Shown here: piece by piece, positions 34,594-43,052 of the stretch
Layout: the number at the start of each line of letters is the position of its first letter
How positions within the stretch are numbered: the first letter of the stretch is position 1
Assembly: GCF_900215245.1 (NCBI RefSeq)
Contig: NZ_LT907842.1
Location: 2,728,001 to 2,792,000 of the forward strand
Direction: 5' to 3'
DNA: 64,000 nt
Source of the DNA: Pseudomonas fluorescens
GTDB lineage: Bacteria; Pseudomonadota; Gammaproteobacteria; Pseudomonadales; Pseudomonadaceae
Translations under genes and position numbers: made by a program
The notes under the pieces: model-generated
The model's input: the letters and a program-made list of their open reading frames with translations, nothing else
Databases searched by the model: none
Told to the model about the DNA's origin: nothing

Positions 34594-35707
34594 GCGCCAC
34601 GTCCTGCAGTTCTGCCACGGCTATGACGGGCCGTTTCTGGACTGCGCGCGGCAGTACGCCAGTTTGTTCGCAGGCACCGGCTACAAGGTGACCACCGTGT
34701 TTCTTACCGGGGCCGCCGACCCTGCGGTAGCCGCTGGTTGCGCCAGCGATGAAGTGTTGTTTATGGAGTTCAGCTCCAAGGCCATCCGTGGCCTGAAGCT
34801 GGGCGCCATCCGTGAGCTGCGCAAGATCGCCGCGTCGCGCAACTTCAGTTTCTGCATCGCCCACCGGTTCAAGCCGATCTATATCGCCTTGCTCGGCACC
34901 CGCCTGCCGGTGATCGGCGTGCATCATGCGTTTGGTGACTACGGGCGCCGCAGCCGCAAGCTGTTTGCGTCGATTTTCAGCAAGCGTCTGAGCCTGCTCG
35001 GTGTGTCCGATGCGGTGCGCGATGATATGCGTCGCTGCCTGCCGGGCTGGCCTGCAGCGCGTATTCAGACGTTGTATAACCGCATCGATGTCGAGGCCAT
35101 GCAAGCGCTGCAGGTGCCCGCCGATGAGGCGCGGGATGCGTTGGGGCTGTCGCCGGATGAATGGGTGGTCGGCAATGTCGGCCGTCTGCACCCGGACAAG
35201 GACCAGGCCACCTTGCTCAAGGGCTTTGCCTTGGCGTTGCCACATTTGCCGGCACAGAGTCGTTTGGCGATCCTCGGCACCGGGCGCCTGGAGAAAGACC
35301 TCAAGGCCCTGGCGCGCGAGCTGGGCATTGCCGAGCAAGTGCTGTTCCTCGGCCAGGTGCCGGATGCGCGTCGGTATTTTCGTGCGTTCGACGCCTTTGC
35401 CCTGAGCTCCGATCATGAGCCATTTGGCATGGTGTTGCTGGAGGCCATGGTCGCCGGCGTGCCGTTGCTCGCCACTGCCTGCGGCGGCGCCCGGGAAGTG
35501 GTCGAGGGCGTGGGCATTCTGTTTCCGTTTGGTGATGCCGAACACTTGGGCCAGGGTCTTCAGCACCTGGCGGCGATGGATCGTCAACAGCACCAGCTGT
35601 GTGCCGAGATGATGCTGGAACGCCTGCACCAACGGTTTTCCGACCCGGCGGTGCGCGCTACTTTCTGGCAGTTGCCCCCCGTACTTGAATTGACCGCGAG
35701 GGCTTGA
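34577..35707 (+). CDS. wapH: LPS core glycosyltransferase, GT4 family (WapH-like)
   Basis: A 376-residue GT4-type retaining glycosyltransferase of the outer core. N-terminal LQFCHGYDGPFLDCARQYASL gives the acceptor-binding half, and NVGRLHPDKDQATLLKGF plus SSDHEPFGMVLLEAMVAG (E-x7-E) the nucleotide-sugar half. The start ATG lies 17 bases inside wapO, and the stop TGA shares its last base with the following ATG. Position immediately after the carbamoyltransferase matches P. aeruginosa PA5004 (wapH); the sugar added is not evident from sequence. Confidence 0.83.
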   Translation: MTRSAERHVLQFCHGYDGPFLDCARQYASLFAGTGYKVTTVFLTGAADPAVAAGCASDEVLFMEFSSKAIRGLKLGAIRELRKIAASRNFSFCIAHRFKPIYIALLGTRLPVIGVHHAFGDYGRRSRKLFASIFSKRLSLLGVSDAVRDDMRRCLPGWPAARIQTLYNRIDVEAMQALQVPADEARDALGLSPDEWVVGNVGRLHPDKDQATLLKGFALALPHLPAQSRLAILGTGRLEKDLKALARELGIAEQVLFLGQVPDARRYFRAFDAFALSSDHEPFGMVLLEAMVAGVPLLATACGGAREVVEGVGILFPFGDAEHLGQGLQHLAAMDRQQHQLCAEMMLERLHQRFSDPAVRATFWQLPPVLELTARA

Positions 35708-36603
35708 TGCTCAATCGATTCCAAGGCTGGCGCGAGCGCGGCTGGTCCGTCGTTGACGCGCCGACCTACAGCCAAGCCTGGCAGCGTTTTGGTGGCAGTG
35801 TTGCCACGCATCCGCAGGTGGTCGAGCGTCTTGCCGGCTTGGCCGACATTCCTGTGCGCTATCTGGCATGGGAGCAGGGCAGTGAGCTCAAGGCTTGCAT
35901 TGCGACTTGGGGGCGGGACCTGGCGTTGTCCAAGGATGTCCTCAAACGGCATGGCAAGAAAGGCTTGTTCGACCTGGGTAACGCCGAGTTGATCCTGCCC
36001 GCCGCCGAGGATGCCCAAGCCGTGCTGCGTCATCGCGCGCGTTACCTGTCGGCGCTGAATGAGGGCCGCTTTGCAGGCCTCAAGCCGCAGGCCGAGCAAC
36101 TGGCCATGGCACGTACCCCGGAAGAGTTGTCGAAGAAGTTTCGTTATAACCAGCGCCGCGAGTTGCGCCTGTTGGAAGAGGCGGGCGGTGTGGTGCGCCC
36201 GGTGCAGGAGTTTTCCAGCGCAGAGCTGGCGGCGATCTACTGCGACCTGTTTCAGCGCCGCTGGGGCTTTCCCGCCACGGGCGCCGAACGCATGGCACAG
36301 GTGATTGAGCTGCTGCGTGAATGGCTGATTGGTTCGGTGATCTTCCTCAACGATGCGCCAATTGCCATTCAGTTGGTCTACCGCGTTGAAGCGCCGCAGT
36401 GGATCAGTGTCGAGTACATCAATGGCGGCGTTGACCCCGAAACCCGCGCCTTCAGCCCGGGCAGTGTATTGAGCTTCCTCAATACCCAAAGTGCCTGGGA
36501 GCAAGCGCGCGAAGTCGGCAAGCCATTGCGGTTTTCGTTTGGCCGTGCGGACCGCGAGTACAAGGACCGTTGGTGCAACCCCGTGCCGGTGTTCACGGTA
36601 TGA
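35707..36603 (+). CDS. Mig-14-like protein, GNAT-type transferase of the LPS locus
   Basis: A 298-residue protein resembling Salmonella Mig-14, which supports resistance to antimicrobial peptides. It has the basic ELSKKFRYNQRRELRLLEEAGG segment and a C-terminal RFSFGRADREYKDRWCNPV, typical of FemX/GNAT-like folds. ATG 35707 overlaps the wapH stop by one base, preceded in frame by a TTG at 35704. Its 3' end overlaps the next start by 4 bases. Mig-14 is inner-membrane associated in Salmonella, but no transmembrane helix is visible here, so attachment would be peripheral. The biochemical activity is not known. Confidence 0.8.
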   Translation: MLNRFQGWRERGWSVVDAPTYSQAWQRFGGSVATHPQVVERLAGLADIPVRYLAWEQGSELKACIATWGRDLALSKDVLKRHGKKGLFDLGNAELILPAAEDAQAVLRHRARYLSALNEGRFAGLKPQAEQLAMARTPEELSKKFRYNQRRELRLLEEAGGVVRPVQEFSSAELAAIYCDLFQRRWGFPATGAERMAQVIELLREWLIGSVIFLNDAPIAIQLVYRVEAPQWISVEYINGGVDPETRAFSPGSVLSFLNTQSAWEQAREVGKPLRFSFGRADREYKDRWCNPVPVFTV

Positions 36604-38015
36604 GTGAGCCTACGAGCCGCAAGCAGGCGCTGCTCAAGCGCCACCGCCGCAATAAACGCATCGGGCTGTTGGTCGGTTTGCTGGTGTTGATCGGCGTGGG
36701 TGTGCTGGTGGCCTGGTGGCTGCCGCTGCTGTTGGCAGTGCTGGCCTGGGTTGCCCATGAGGCCTGGTTTGCCGACCATCTGTTTTACTCGCCGAAGGAT
36801 GACTACCAGTATCAATTTGCAGCGGATACCGAGCAGCCCAAGGTGGTGCTGAGCGAGGGCCGGCTGGTACTGGGCGAAACCGTCGAGCTGTCGGGCGATG
36901 AAACATTGATCCTCGCGCTGCGGCTCAAGAGCAGTGTGCTGGGCCGCTTTGTCGACCCGTTCATCGCCCTGCCGGACGGTGACCGCCAAGTATTCGAGCG
37001 CGGCGTCAATGGCCTGCGTTATCTGAACCTGACCGGCCAGGCGCAAGCGTTGCTCGCTGGGCAATTGCGGCTGAGTGGTCGGTTCTGCCGTGTGCAGGGC
37101 ACGCCTGTGTTGTCGGTATTCCGCCAGCCAGATGTGCGCCAGCAACGGGTGATGGTGATTGCGCCCCATGCCGATGACGCCGAGCTTGCAGCCTTTGGTC
37201 TGTACAGTCAGGCGGCGCAACCCTGGATCGTGACGTTGACGGCCGGCGAGATTGAAGCCGAGCATTATCAGCAAATGGGCCTGGGCAAGCCTGAGGCGGC
37301 AAGGCTCAAGGGGCGTTTGCGGGCCTGGGACAGCATCGCCGTGCCGCGTTGGGCGGGTGTGCCGCCGGAAAACTCGGTTCAGCTTGGGTATTTCTGCCTG
37401 CAGTTGGCGGCGATGAAGGCCGAGCCGGATCGCGCAGTGGCGTCGCGAGAGGCCGAACTCAGCGATATTCGGGTATTTCGCCAATTCAACCCTTTCCCTT
37501 TGCCTGCCGACACCGATGGCCAGCCCACCTGGAACAATCTGTTGGCTGACCTGCGGGCCGTGCTGTTGATGGCGCGCCCTGAAGTTATCGTGTTGCCCCA
37601 TCCGCTGCTTGACCCGCACCCTGATCATATCTGCGCCCAGCAGGCCGTATTGGAAGCCTTGCAGGGCCTGGAGTGGCAGCCGACCACCTTGCTCGGCTAC
37701 GCCAACCATCTGCATGACAACGACCGCTGGCCAATGGGTGATTCGGGAAGCGGTGTCACGTTGCCGCCAGTTTTTGATTCCACTCAGACGTTGTGGCCTT
37801 ATTGCCTGCCGTTATCCAACGACCGTCAATGCGACAAGGCGATGTCGTTGGGCATGATGCATGACCTGCAACCGAGGATGCCGTTCAAGCGGCGGGTGCG
37901 GCGGGTCATACAGCGCCTGCTGGCTGGGAGAGCTGTTTCGCCGTGGGGTGAGAATGAGTTTTTCCGCAAGGCCGTCCGGCGGCATGAACTTTTTTGGTTC
38001 ATCAAGCACAAGTAA
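36600..38015 (+). CDS. dnpA: PIG-L family de-N-acetylase DnpA
   Basis: A 471-residue membrane-anchored deacetylase. Residues 1-15 are basic, residues 20-50 form one or two membrane helices (IGLLVGLLVLIGVGVLVAWW), and the rest is a PIG-L/LmbE domain. The zinc motif is APHADDAE (His190, Asp192, Asp193) and the second site LDPHPDH. In P. aeruginosa the homologue PA5002 (DnpA) influences fluoroquinolone persister formation and sits in the same LPS cluster, suggesting it deacetylates a core sugar. Four-base ATGA overlap with the mig-14-like gene. Confidence 0.86.
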   Translation: MSEPTSRKQALLKRHRRNKRIGLLVGLLVLIGVGVLVAWWLPLLLAVLAWVAHEAWFADHLFYSPKDDYQYQFAADTEQPKVVLSEGRLVLGETVELSGDETLILALRLKSSVLGRFVDPFIALPDGDRQVFERGVNGLRYLNLTGQAQALLAGQLRLSGRFCRVQGTPVLSVFRQPDVRQQRVMVIAPHADDAELAAFGLYSQAAQPWIVTLTAGEIEAEHYQQMGLGKPEAARLKGRLRAWDSIAVPRWAGVPPENSVQLGYFCLQLAAMKAEPDRAVASREAELSDIRVFRQFNPFPLPADTDGQPTWNNLLADLRAVLLMARPEVIVLPHPLLDPHPDHICAQQAVLEALQGLEWQPTTLLGYANHLHDNDRWPMGDSGSGVTLPPVFDSTQTLWPYCLPLSNDRQCDKAMSLGMMHDLQPRMPFKRRVRRVIQRLLAGRAVSPWGENEFFRKAVRRHELFWFIKHK

Positions 38016-38075
38016 CGTTAAGCAACGAAGTGGCGTGCAGCACGTCCCAGTAAAAAAAATGACAGTGAGTCCCCA

Positions 38076-38960
38076 GTGATTAATCCATGCCCCCGCATCC
38101 TTTTTCTTATCCCGTACTTTGGTCACTGGCCATTCTGGATGCCGTTTTTTCTCGAAAGCTGCAGACGCAACGCGGATATCGACTGGTTGTTGTTCAGCGA
38201 CTGTCCGATACCGGCCAACGTGCCGGACAACGTCCGGATTGAAAGCATTAGCTTTGCCGATTACTGCGCGTTGGTGTCACAGCGGTTGTACATCAACTTT
38301 GCGCCTCAAGCGCCGTATAAGCTGTGTGATATCAAGCCAGCGCTGGGGCACATTCATGCTGACCGCCTCAAAGGCTACGATTTCTGGGCGTTTGGCGACC
38401 TGGACCTGATCTATGGCAACCTGCGCGAATACTTCACTGCCGATCGGTTGGCCGGCTATGACCTGTTCTCGACCCATGAGCGGCGGGTGGCCGGCCATTT
38501 GTGCCTGATGCGCAATACCGCCAAAAAGCGCCAAGTGTTCATGCAGATCAAGGATTGGGAAGCGCGCTTCACTGATCAGGAGCATCATGCCCTGGATGAA
38601 GGCGCGTTCAGCAGGATCTTCCTGTGGCGCAAGAATTTCCCGAAGCCACTGTTCGAGCTGGTAGGCAAGCTCAACCCGTGGCGTCGGCGCAGTGAATTCA
38701 CCGAGGCGTTCAGTACGCCGGGTGGTGCGATCAAATGGCACGACGGCACTGATCGCTTTCCGCATCAATGGTTCTGGAATAATGGTCGCCTGACCAACGA
38801 CAGGGATGGCGACCGCGAGTTTCCGTATTTCCATTTTGTCTGCTGGAAACGCAATCAGTGGTCTTTGCTGCCGGCGCCAGACGCCGAGTACATCGCGACG
38901 CTGGCCGCTGAAAAATCCTGGGTTGTTGATGCCACAGGTTTCCATCGAGGAGAGTTATGA
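38076..38960 (+). CDS. Putative glycosyltransferase, DUF6625-like
   Basis: A 294-residue protein opening with ILFLIPYFGHWPFWMPFFLESCRRN and containing FWAFGDLDLIYGNLREYF, whose DLD is a likely DxD metal/nucleotide-sugar motif. These features match the DUF6625 group found in polysaccharide loci. The start is GTG at 38076, overlapping the stop of a 6-codon mini-ORF (38059-38079); no strong ribosome site was seen. It overlaps ssg by four bases. I do not recall an equivalent between dnpA and ssg in P. aeruginosa PAO1, so it may add a strain-group-specific sugar. Confidence 0.72.
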   Translation: MINPCPRILFLIPYFGHWPFWMPFFLESCRRNADIDWLLFSDCPIPANVPDNVRIESISFADYCALVSQRLYINFAPQAPYKLCDIKPALGHIHADRLKGYDFWAFGDLDLIYGNLREYFTADRLAGYDLFSTHERRVAGHLCLMRNTAKKRQVFMQIKDWEARFTDQEHHALDEGAFSRIFLWRKNFPKPLFELVGKLNPWRRRSEFTEAFSTPGGAIKWHDGTDRFPHQWFWNNGRLTNDRDGDREFPYFHFVCWKRNQWSLLPAPDAEYIATLAAEKSWVVDATGFHRGEL

Positions 38961-40111
38961 GTCGGCCTTTCAAGGTCCTGCAATTGCAGCCTGACTACAA
39001 TGTTAAATCCCATGATTTTGCCGACCTGGCCGAACAGATCGTCAAGGCATTGCCTGCGGACCGCTATGAAGTCACCGCCGCTTTTTTGCGGGGCCGGCCA
39101 GGGCCTGCAGACCCGGTCAGCCGCGCGGCCACGTCCGTCTACTTCGAGTTTTCCGACAAGTCGCTCAAGGGCTTGAGGCTGCGCGCCATGTGGCGGCTGT
39201 ATCAGTTTTGCCGCAAGGAAAAATTCGACGTCGTGGTGTGCAACCGCTTCAAGCCGGTCAACATGATGTTGCAGTTGAACCGCTGGTTGAAGATCCCGCT
39301 GTGCATCGGCATCTCCCACGGCTTTGGCGAGTATGACCGCCTTTATCGACGCAAGCAGGCCCAGCGCTGGATCGACGAGCATTGGCGTTTTGTCGGCGTG
39401 TCGCCAGCGGTCAAGCAGTACCTGCTGGACTGCCAGTGCGGGTTTACCGACCGCAATACCTACGCCATTACCAATGCCATCGACATCGAGCAGGCGGAAG
39501 GCTTGCAGCATTCCCGTGAGCGTGCGCGCGAGTTGCTGGGCATCGACCCTTCTGTGCGGTTGGTCGGCGCCTTGGGGCGCCTGGTGCCGGTGAAGGGCCA
39601 CACCTATTTGTTGCAGGCATTTGCGGCGCTTAAAGACCGCTACCCCTCGGCGCAGCTCGCCATCATTGGCGCCGGGCGCGAAGAGTCCAACCTGGCCGCG
39701 CAAATCAACAGCCTCGGCCTGGCGGGGCGGGTGCATTTGCTGGGCTTCAAGGAAAATGCCCTGCAATACGTGCGCGCCTTTGATATCTGGGCGATGCCGT
39801 CGCTGGCAGAAGGTTTGGGCCTGGCACTGCTGGAAGGCATGAGCGGTCGGCTGCCGGTGATCGCCTCAAGCGTACCGGCCATGCTGCCGCTGATTCAAGG
39901 CGCGGGCGGCCTGGCGGTGGAGCCGGCCAACGTGCCCGAGCTGACCCAGGCGCTGGACACCTACCTGGCGCTGTCCGATGAAGAACTCGCGCAGAAAGGC
40001 GAACAGGCTTATCAGTACCTTCAGGCACAACACGACATTGAGGTGTTCCGCCAGGAATACCTGGAACTGATTGATTCAGGATTGGCTCAAGCACGCAGGA
40101 ACCATGTATGA
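38957..40111 (+). CDS. ssg: LPS core/O-antigen glycosyltransferase Ssg (GT4)
   Basis: A 384-residue GT4 glycosyltransferase. N-terminal VLQLQPDYNVKSHDFADLA, central GALGRLVPVKGHTYLLQAF and the donor-site PSLAEGLGLALLEGM (E-x7-E) identify the family. Position before wapR and after dnpA matches P. aeruginosa Ssg (PA5001), needed for normal LPS, motility and phage sensitivity. The ATG at 38957 has GAGGAGAG close upstream. It overlaps both neighbours by 4 bases, so it belongs to the wapO-wapR transcription unit. Confidence 0.84.
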   Translation: MSRPFKVLQLQPDYNVKSHDFADLAEQIVKALPADRYEVTAAFLRGRPGPADPVSRAATSVYFEFSDKSLKGLRLRAMWRLYQFCRKEKFDVVVCNRFKPVNMMLQLNRWLKIPLCIGISHGFGEYDRLYRRKQAQRWIDEHWRFVGVSPAVKQYLLDCQCGFTDRNTYAITNAIDIEQAEGLQHSRERARELLGIDPSVRLVGALGRLVPVKGHTYLLQAFAALKDRYPSAQLAIIGAGREESNLAAQINSLGLAGRVHLLGFKENALQYVRAFDIWAMPSLAEGLGLALLEGMSGRLPVIASSVPAMLPLIQGAGGLAVEPANVPELTQALDTYLALSDEELAQKGEQAYQYLQAQHDIEVFRQEYLELIDSGLAQARRNHV

Positions 40112-40992
40112 ACCAGAGTCAGCCCTTGGTCACGGTGATCATCGCGTCTTACAACCACGCGCCTTACATTGAGGAAAGCATCCTCAGTGTCCTGAACCAG
40201 ACGTACCCCAACATTGAGCTGCTGGTGATTGACGATGGTTCGACAGATGACAGTGTCGAGCGCATTCGTCGACTGCAGGAACACCATACCTTCGACTTTC
40301 GTGTCCAGCAGAATCAAGGGCTGACCAATACGCTCAATGGCGCGATTGCCCGCTCTCAAGGCCCGCTGATTGTGCCGTTCGGTTCCGACGACATCATGTT
40401 GCCGGAGCGCATCGCGACCCAGGTGGCGTATATGGACGGCAAGCCTGAGGTGGGGATCTGTGCGGGTAATATCGAGCTGATCGACTCCAACGGCGAGCTG
40501 TTTCCCGAGAAGCGCCAACGCCGGGATGTGCCTTTTCGGCGCCTGGACTTCGACGATATGTTCCTGGAGCGTAAACCCTACCCGCCGGCGCCCACGCTGA
40601 TGATTCGGCGCGAGGCGCTGGAAAAGGTCGGTGGGTTCGACCCGCAGATTCGCCTGGAAGACTTGTTGATCGAGCTGAAGATTACCCGCGCCGGGTACTT
40701 CATCGACGGTTTGAACGTGGTGATGGCGCGCTACCGCAAGCACGCTACCAATTCGTACAAGAATCATCGATTCATGATCGACAACATCCTGCGTTCCTAC
40801 GCGCTGTTCAGTGACCACCCGCAATATGACGAGGTGCGTTACAAGTTCCTGAGCTCCATGTTCCTCAAGACGTCCAACCGCAATCGTGCGTTGGCGCGAG
40901 AGCTGCTGGCGCAGATCCCGTTTCGGGCCTGGAACAAGAAAACCTGGCGCGGCCTTGGCCGGCTGTACTTTTCCCCGCTGGAAAAAGACTGA
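40108..40992 (+). CDS. wapR: LPS rhamnosyltransferase-like GT2 protein, WapR-like
   Basis: A 294-residue inverting GT-A glycosyltransferase. It shows the GT2 N-terminus VTVIIASYNHAPYIEESI, the nucleotide-binding VIDDGSTDDS and a metal-binding GSDD motif (VPFGSDDIML). In P. aeruginosa the gene in this position (PA5000, WapR) adds the rhamnose that accepts O-antigen, so it works just before the ligase encoded next. Last gene of its operon; ATGA overlap with ssg. Exact sugar specificity here is inferred from position. Confidence 0.8.
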   Translation: MNQSQPLVTVIIASYNHAPYIEESILSVLNQTYPNIELLVIDDGSTDDSVERIRRLQEHHTFDFRVQQNQGLTNTLNGAIARSQGPLIVPFGSDDIMLPERIATQVAYMDGKPEVGICAGNIELIDSNGELFPEKRQRRDVPFRRLDFDDMFLERKPYPPAPTLMIRREALEKVGGFDPQIRLEDLLIELKITRAGYFIDGLNVVMARYRKHATNSYKNHRFMIDNILRSYALFSDHPQYDEVRYKFLSSMFLKTSNRNRALARELLAQIPFRAWNKKTWRGLGRLYFSPLEKD

Positions 40993-41033
40993 TACCGCGT
41001 GCGCCCCGTTTCAGGGGCTCACCGGGCTTGCCT

Positions 41034-42893
41034 TCAGGCGGCAGGGCGAGCGAGTGTGAGGACCTGCTCGCGGATTTTCAGCGTGGCGTGCGGCGATGCG
41101 ACGGATGCATACCCGTTGATCAACTGTTCGAAGTGGGTTTCGAACAACCAGTTGCGGTCCTGCGAATAGCGTTGCATATGCTTCAAGTTGCGCTGGCGCA
41201 GAGTGTTGCGCAGCGCTGACGGAAAGATGCGCATGTCTGCCACGTCAATCAGGCCGAACTCCCCGTCTTCCAAGAGCAGCACATTGCCCAAATGCAGGGA
41301 ACGGAAGTACACACCGCGCTCGTGCAACTGAGCCATGAACCGGCCAAACCGTTCAATCAGCGATTCGCGCAGGCTGCTGTCCAGGCTTTGCAGGGCCTGA
41401 CGCAGCGTCAGGCCGGGCAGTGGCCGGTAGTGCACGGCGCTGCTGCCATCCTGCAGGCAATACAGGTCAAGGATGGTCGGTGATGCAATGCCTAGCCGTC
41501 GCAGTTGTTCACTGTTGCTGACAAAGCGTTCCGAATAGGGATTGAACATGCCCGAGGTGTACCAGCGGCGGGCCCTGAACAGCTTGAGGAAGCTGCCATC
41601 CTGCAGGCGCAGGACTTTCGGCCCGAGACCATCTTCCTCGATAACGTCCGCGCCGCTGCGCAGGGCTTCAAACGCCTGCTGCTCGGGTGTTTGCACCGGC
41701 ATGCGCAGCAGGCTGCCACGACGTTTGGCAATGCTCAGGCCCGCGATCAGGGCCAGAGGGATCCACAGCAGGAACCAGTGCTCCTTGGGCCGCGACAGAA
41801 TGCCGCCGCCTTCAGTCAGGCCGGCGCCGATGCCGTAGGCCAGCAGGGCGGAAGCCAGCAGGAACAGCGGCTGTGCACGCTCTTTGAAGCCTTTATAGAG
41901 GCCCCAGCCCAGCATGAAGATCCACGGGATAAAGCCGATTATGCCCACGTAATAGAGCACGCCGAGCGCAAAGCTGTGGGGTTCCATCAGCTCGACACCG
42001 CCCACGATCAGCGACAATTCGGAGTCGTAGCTGTGTCCGATGAAGGGGTGTTCGGCGATACGCTGCAGCGTCATGCTCCACAACTCGAAGCGATACGAAC
42101 TGCCTCGCTCGGTAATGGCCTCCGGGTAAAGCAGCAGAAGTGCCGCCGCCCCCAGCACCAGGGTCGCAATCATCAGGGCTGAACGGCGATTGCGGCTGAC
42201 AAAGGCGATCCACACGGCGGCCAGCGTCAGTGCAACCAGCGGCGTGCGGGAGCCGGTCGCCAGGATCGCGAGCGCCATGATCGCCAGGGCAGGCGCACTG
42301 AAAAACAGCACACGCAGGCGCTGGGTGGTAATGCAGATATAGAGCCAGTAGACGCAGAAAAAGCCGAAGAGGTGGGAGCTGAGCAGTGGGTTGTCGAGGG
42401 CGCCACGGCCGCCGATCATGCGCATGCTCAGGCCAGGTTCGAAGCCTTTGGCGAACGCCACCAGGTTGCACAGGCACACCACCAGCGCAATCACGGCGGC
42501 GCTGAAAAATATCGGCTTGAACAGGTCTTTGCGGTAATGCAGCAGCAACCCACAACCGGCAAACAGCATGAAGGTTTGCAGCGGCACCTTGAACAGGTTG
42601 GAGTCGCCGCTAGGCGCCGGGCTCCACAGCACGGTGGTGATTGCCCAGGCGCAAAACGCCAGGAACGCGATGATCAGGGGTTCACGCAACAGCTCCTTGA
42701 TTTCCCGCGGGCGCATGCACAGCAGGAACAAGGTCGGCACACTGAAAAAACCGTAGTAGAACCGGTGCATGACATTGCGATTGGTGACGTAGAACAGCGA
42801 ACTCAGGAGCAACAACAAGCCAATGGGCAAAATCCACAGGACCAGGAAGTCGAAAACGCGATTTGAGCCGTAGGCAAGGCGCTTGGAGTGCAT
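41034..42893 (-). CDS. O-antigen ligase (WaaL-like) fused to a C-terminal LPS-kinase-like domain
   Basis: A 619-residue fusion. Residues 1-395 are a polytopic membrane protein with about 10-12 helices of the Wzy/WaaL ligase family, which joins polymerised O-antigen to lipid A-core on the periplasmic side. The periplasmic signature EPHSFALGVLYYVGIIGF has His306 (WaaL of P. aeruginosa has an essential His at nearly the same number). Residues 405-610 are a kinase-like fold: FLKLFRARRW, a loop YFRSLHLGNVLL in which Ser532 occupies the catalytic Asp position, and GLIDVADM. In P. aeruginosa these are two genes (waaL PA4999 and PA4998, from memory). The kinase part would be cytoplasmic. It is divergent from msbA. 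Confidence 0.85.
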   Translation of the reverse strand: MHSKRLAYGSNRVFDFLVLWILPIGLLLLLSSLFYVTNRNVMHRFYYGFFSVPTLFLLCMRPREIKELLREPLIIAFLAFCAWAITTVLWSPAPSGDSNLFKVPLQTFMLFAGCGLLLHYRKDLFKPIFFSAAVIALVVCLCNLVAFAKGFEPGLSMRMIGGRGALDNPLLSSHLFGFFCVYWLYICITTQRLRVLFFSAPALAIMALAILATGSRTPLVALTLAAVWIAFVSRNRRSALMIATLVLGAAALLLLYPEAITERGSSYRFELWSMTLQRIAEHPFIGHSYDSELSLIVGGVELMEPHSFALGVLYYVGIIGFIPWIFMLGWGLYKGFKERAQPLFLLASALLAYGIGAGLTEGGGILSRPKEHWFLLWIPLALIAGLSIAKRRGSLLRMPVQTPEQQAFEALRSGADVIEEDGLGPKVLRLQDGSFLKLFRARRWYTSGMFNPYSERFVSNSEQLRRLGIASPTILDLYCLQDGSSAVHYRPLPGLTLRQALQSLDSSLRESLIERFGRFMAQLHERGVYFRSLHLGNVLLLEDGEFGLIDVADMRIFPSALRNTLRQRNLKHMQRYSQDRNWLFETHFEQLINGYASVASPHATLKIREQVLTLARPAA

Positions 42894-43052
42894 ACAGAAA
42901 AGCCATTCCAGAATTGAGAAAGCCGACCATCTTAAAGTAGTCGCTATATAATGTCGTCGGTTGGATCCAACCGGGCCGTGGGTTATACCGGGTGCAAGTA
43001 CAACAGAGAAGCTGTGCTAAAGTCAGCCTCCTTTTTCAAAACGCCGCGTGAT

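Noticed and set aside
41034..42893. Ligase-kinase fusion as a sequencing error joining two genes
   Set aside because: The frame is continuous across the linker near residues 395-410 with normal codon use and no internal start or stop remnants; fused proteins of this kind are also known in fluorescent pseudomonads as far as I recall.
42951..43052. N-terminal extension of MsbA by 34 residues
   Set aside because: The extra residues do not resemble MsbA and lie in the divergent promoter region; the family start is at 43053.
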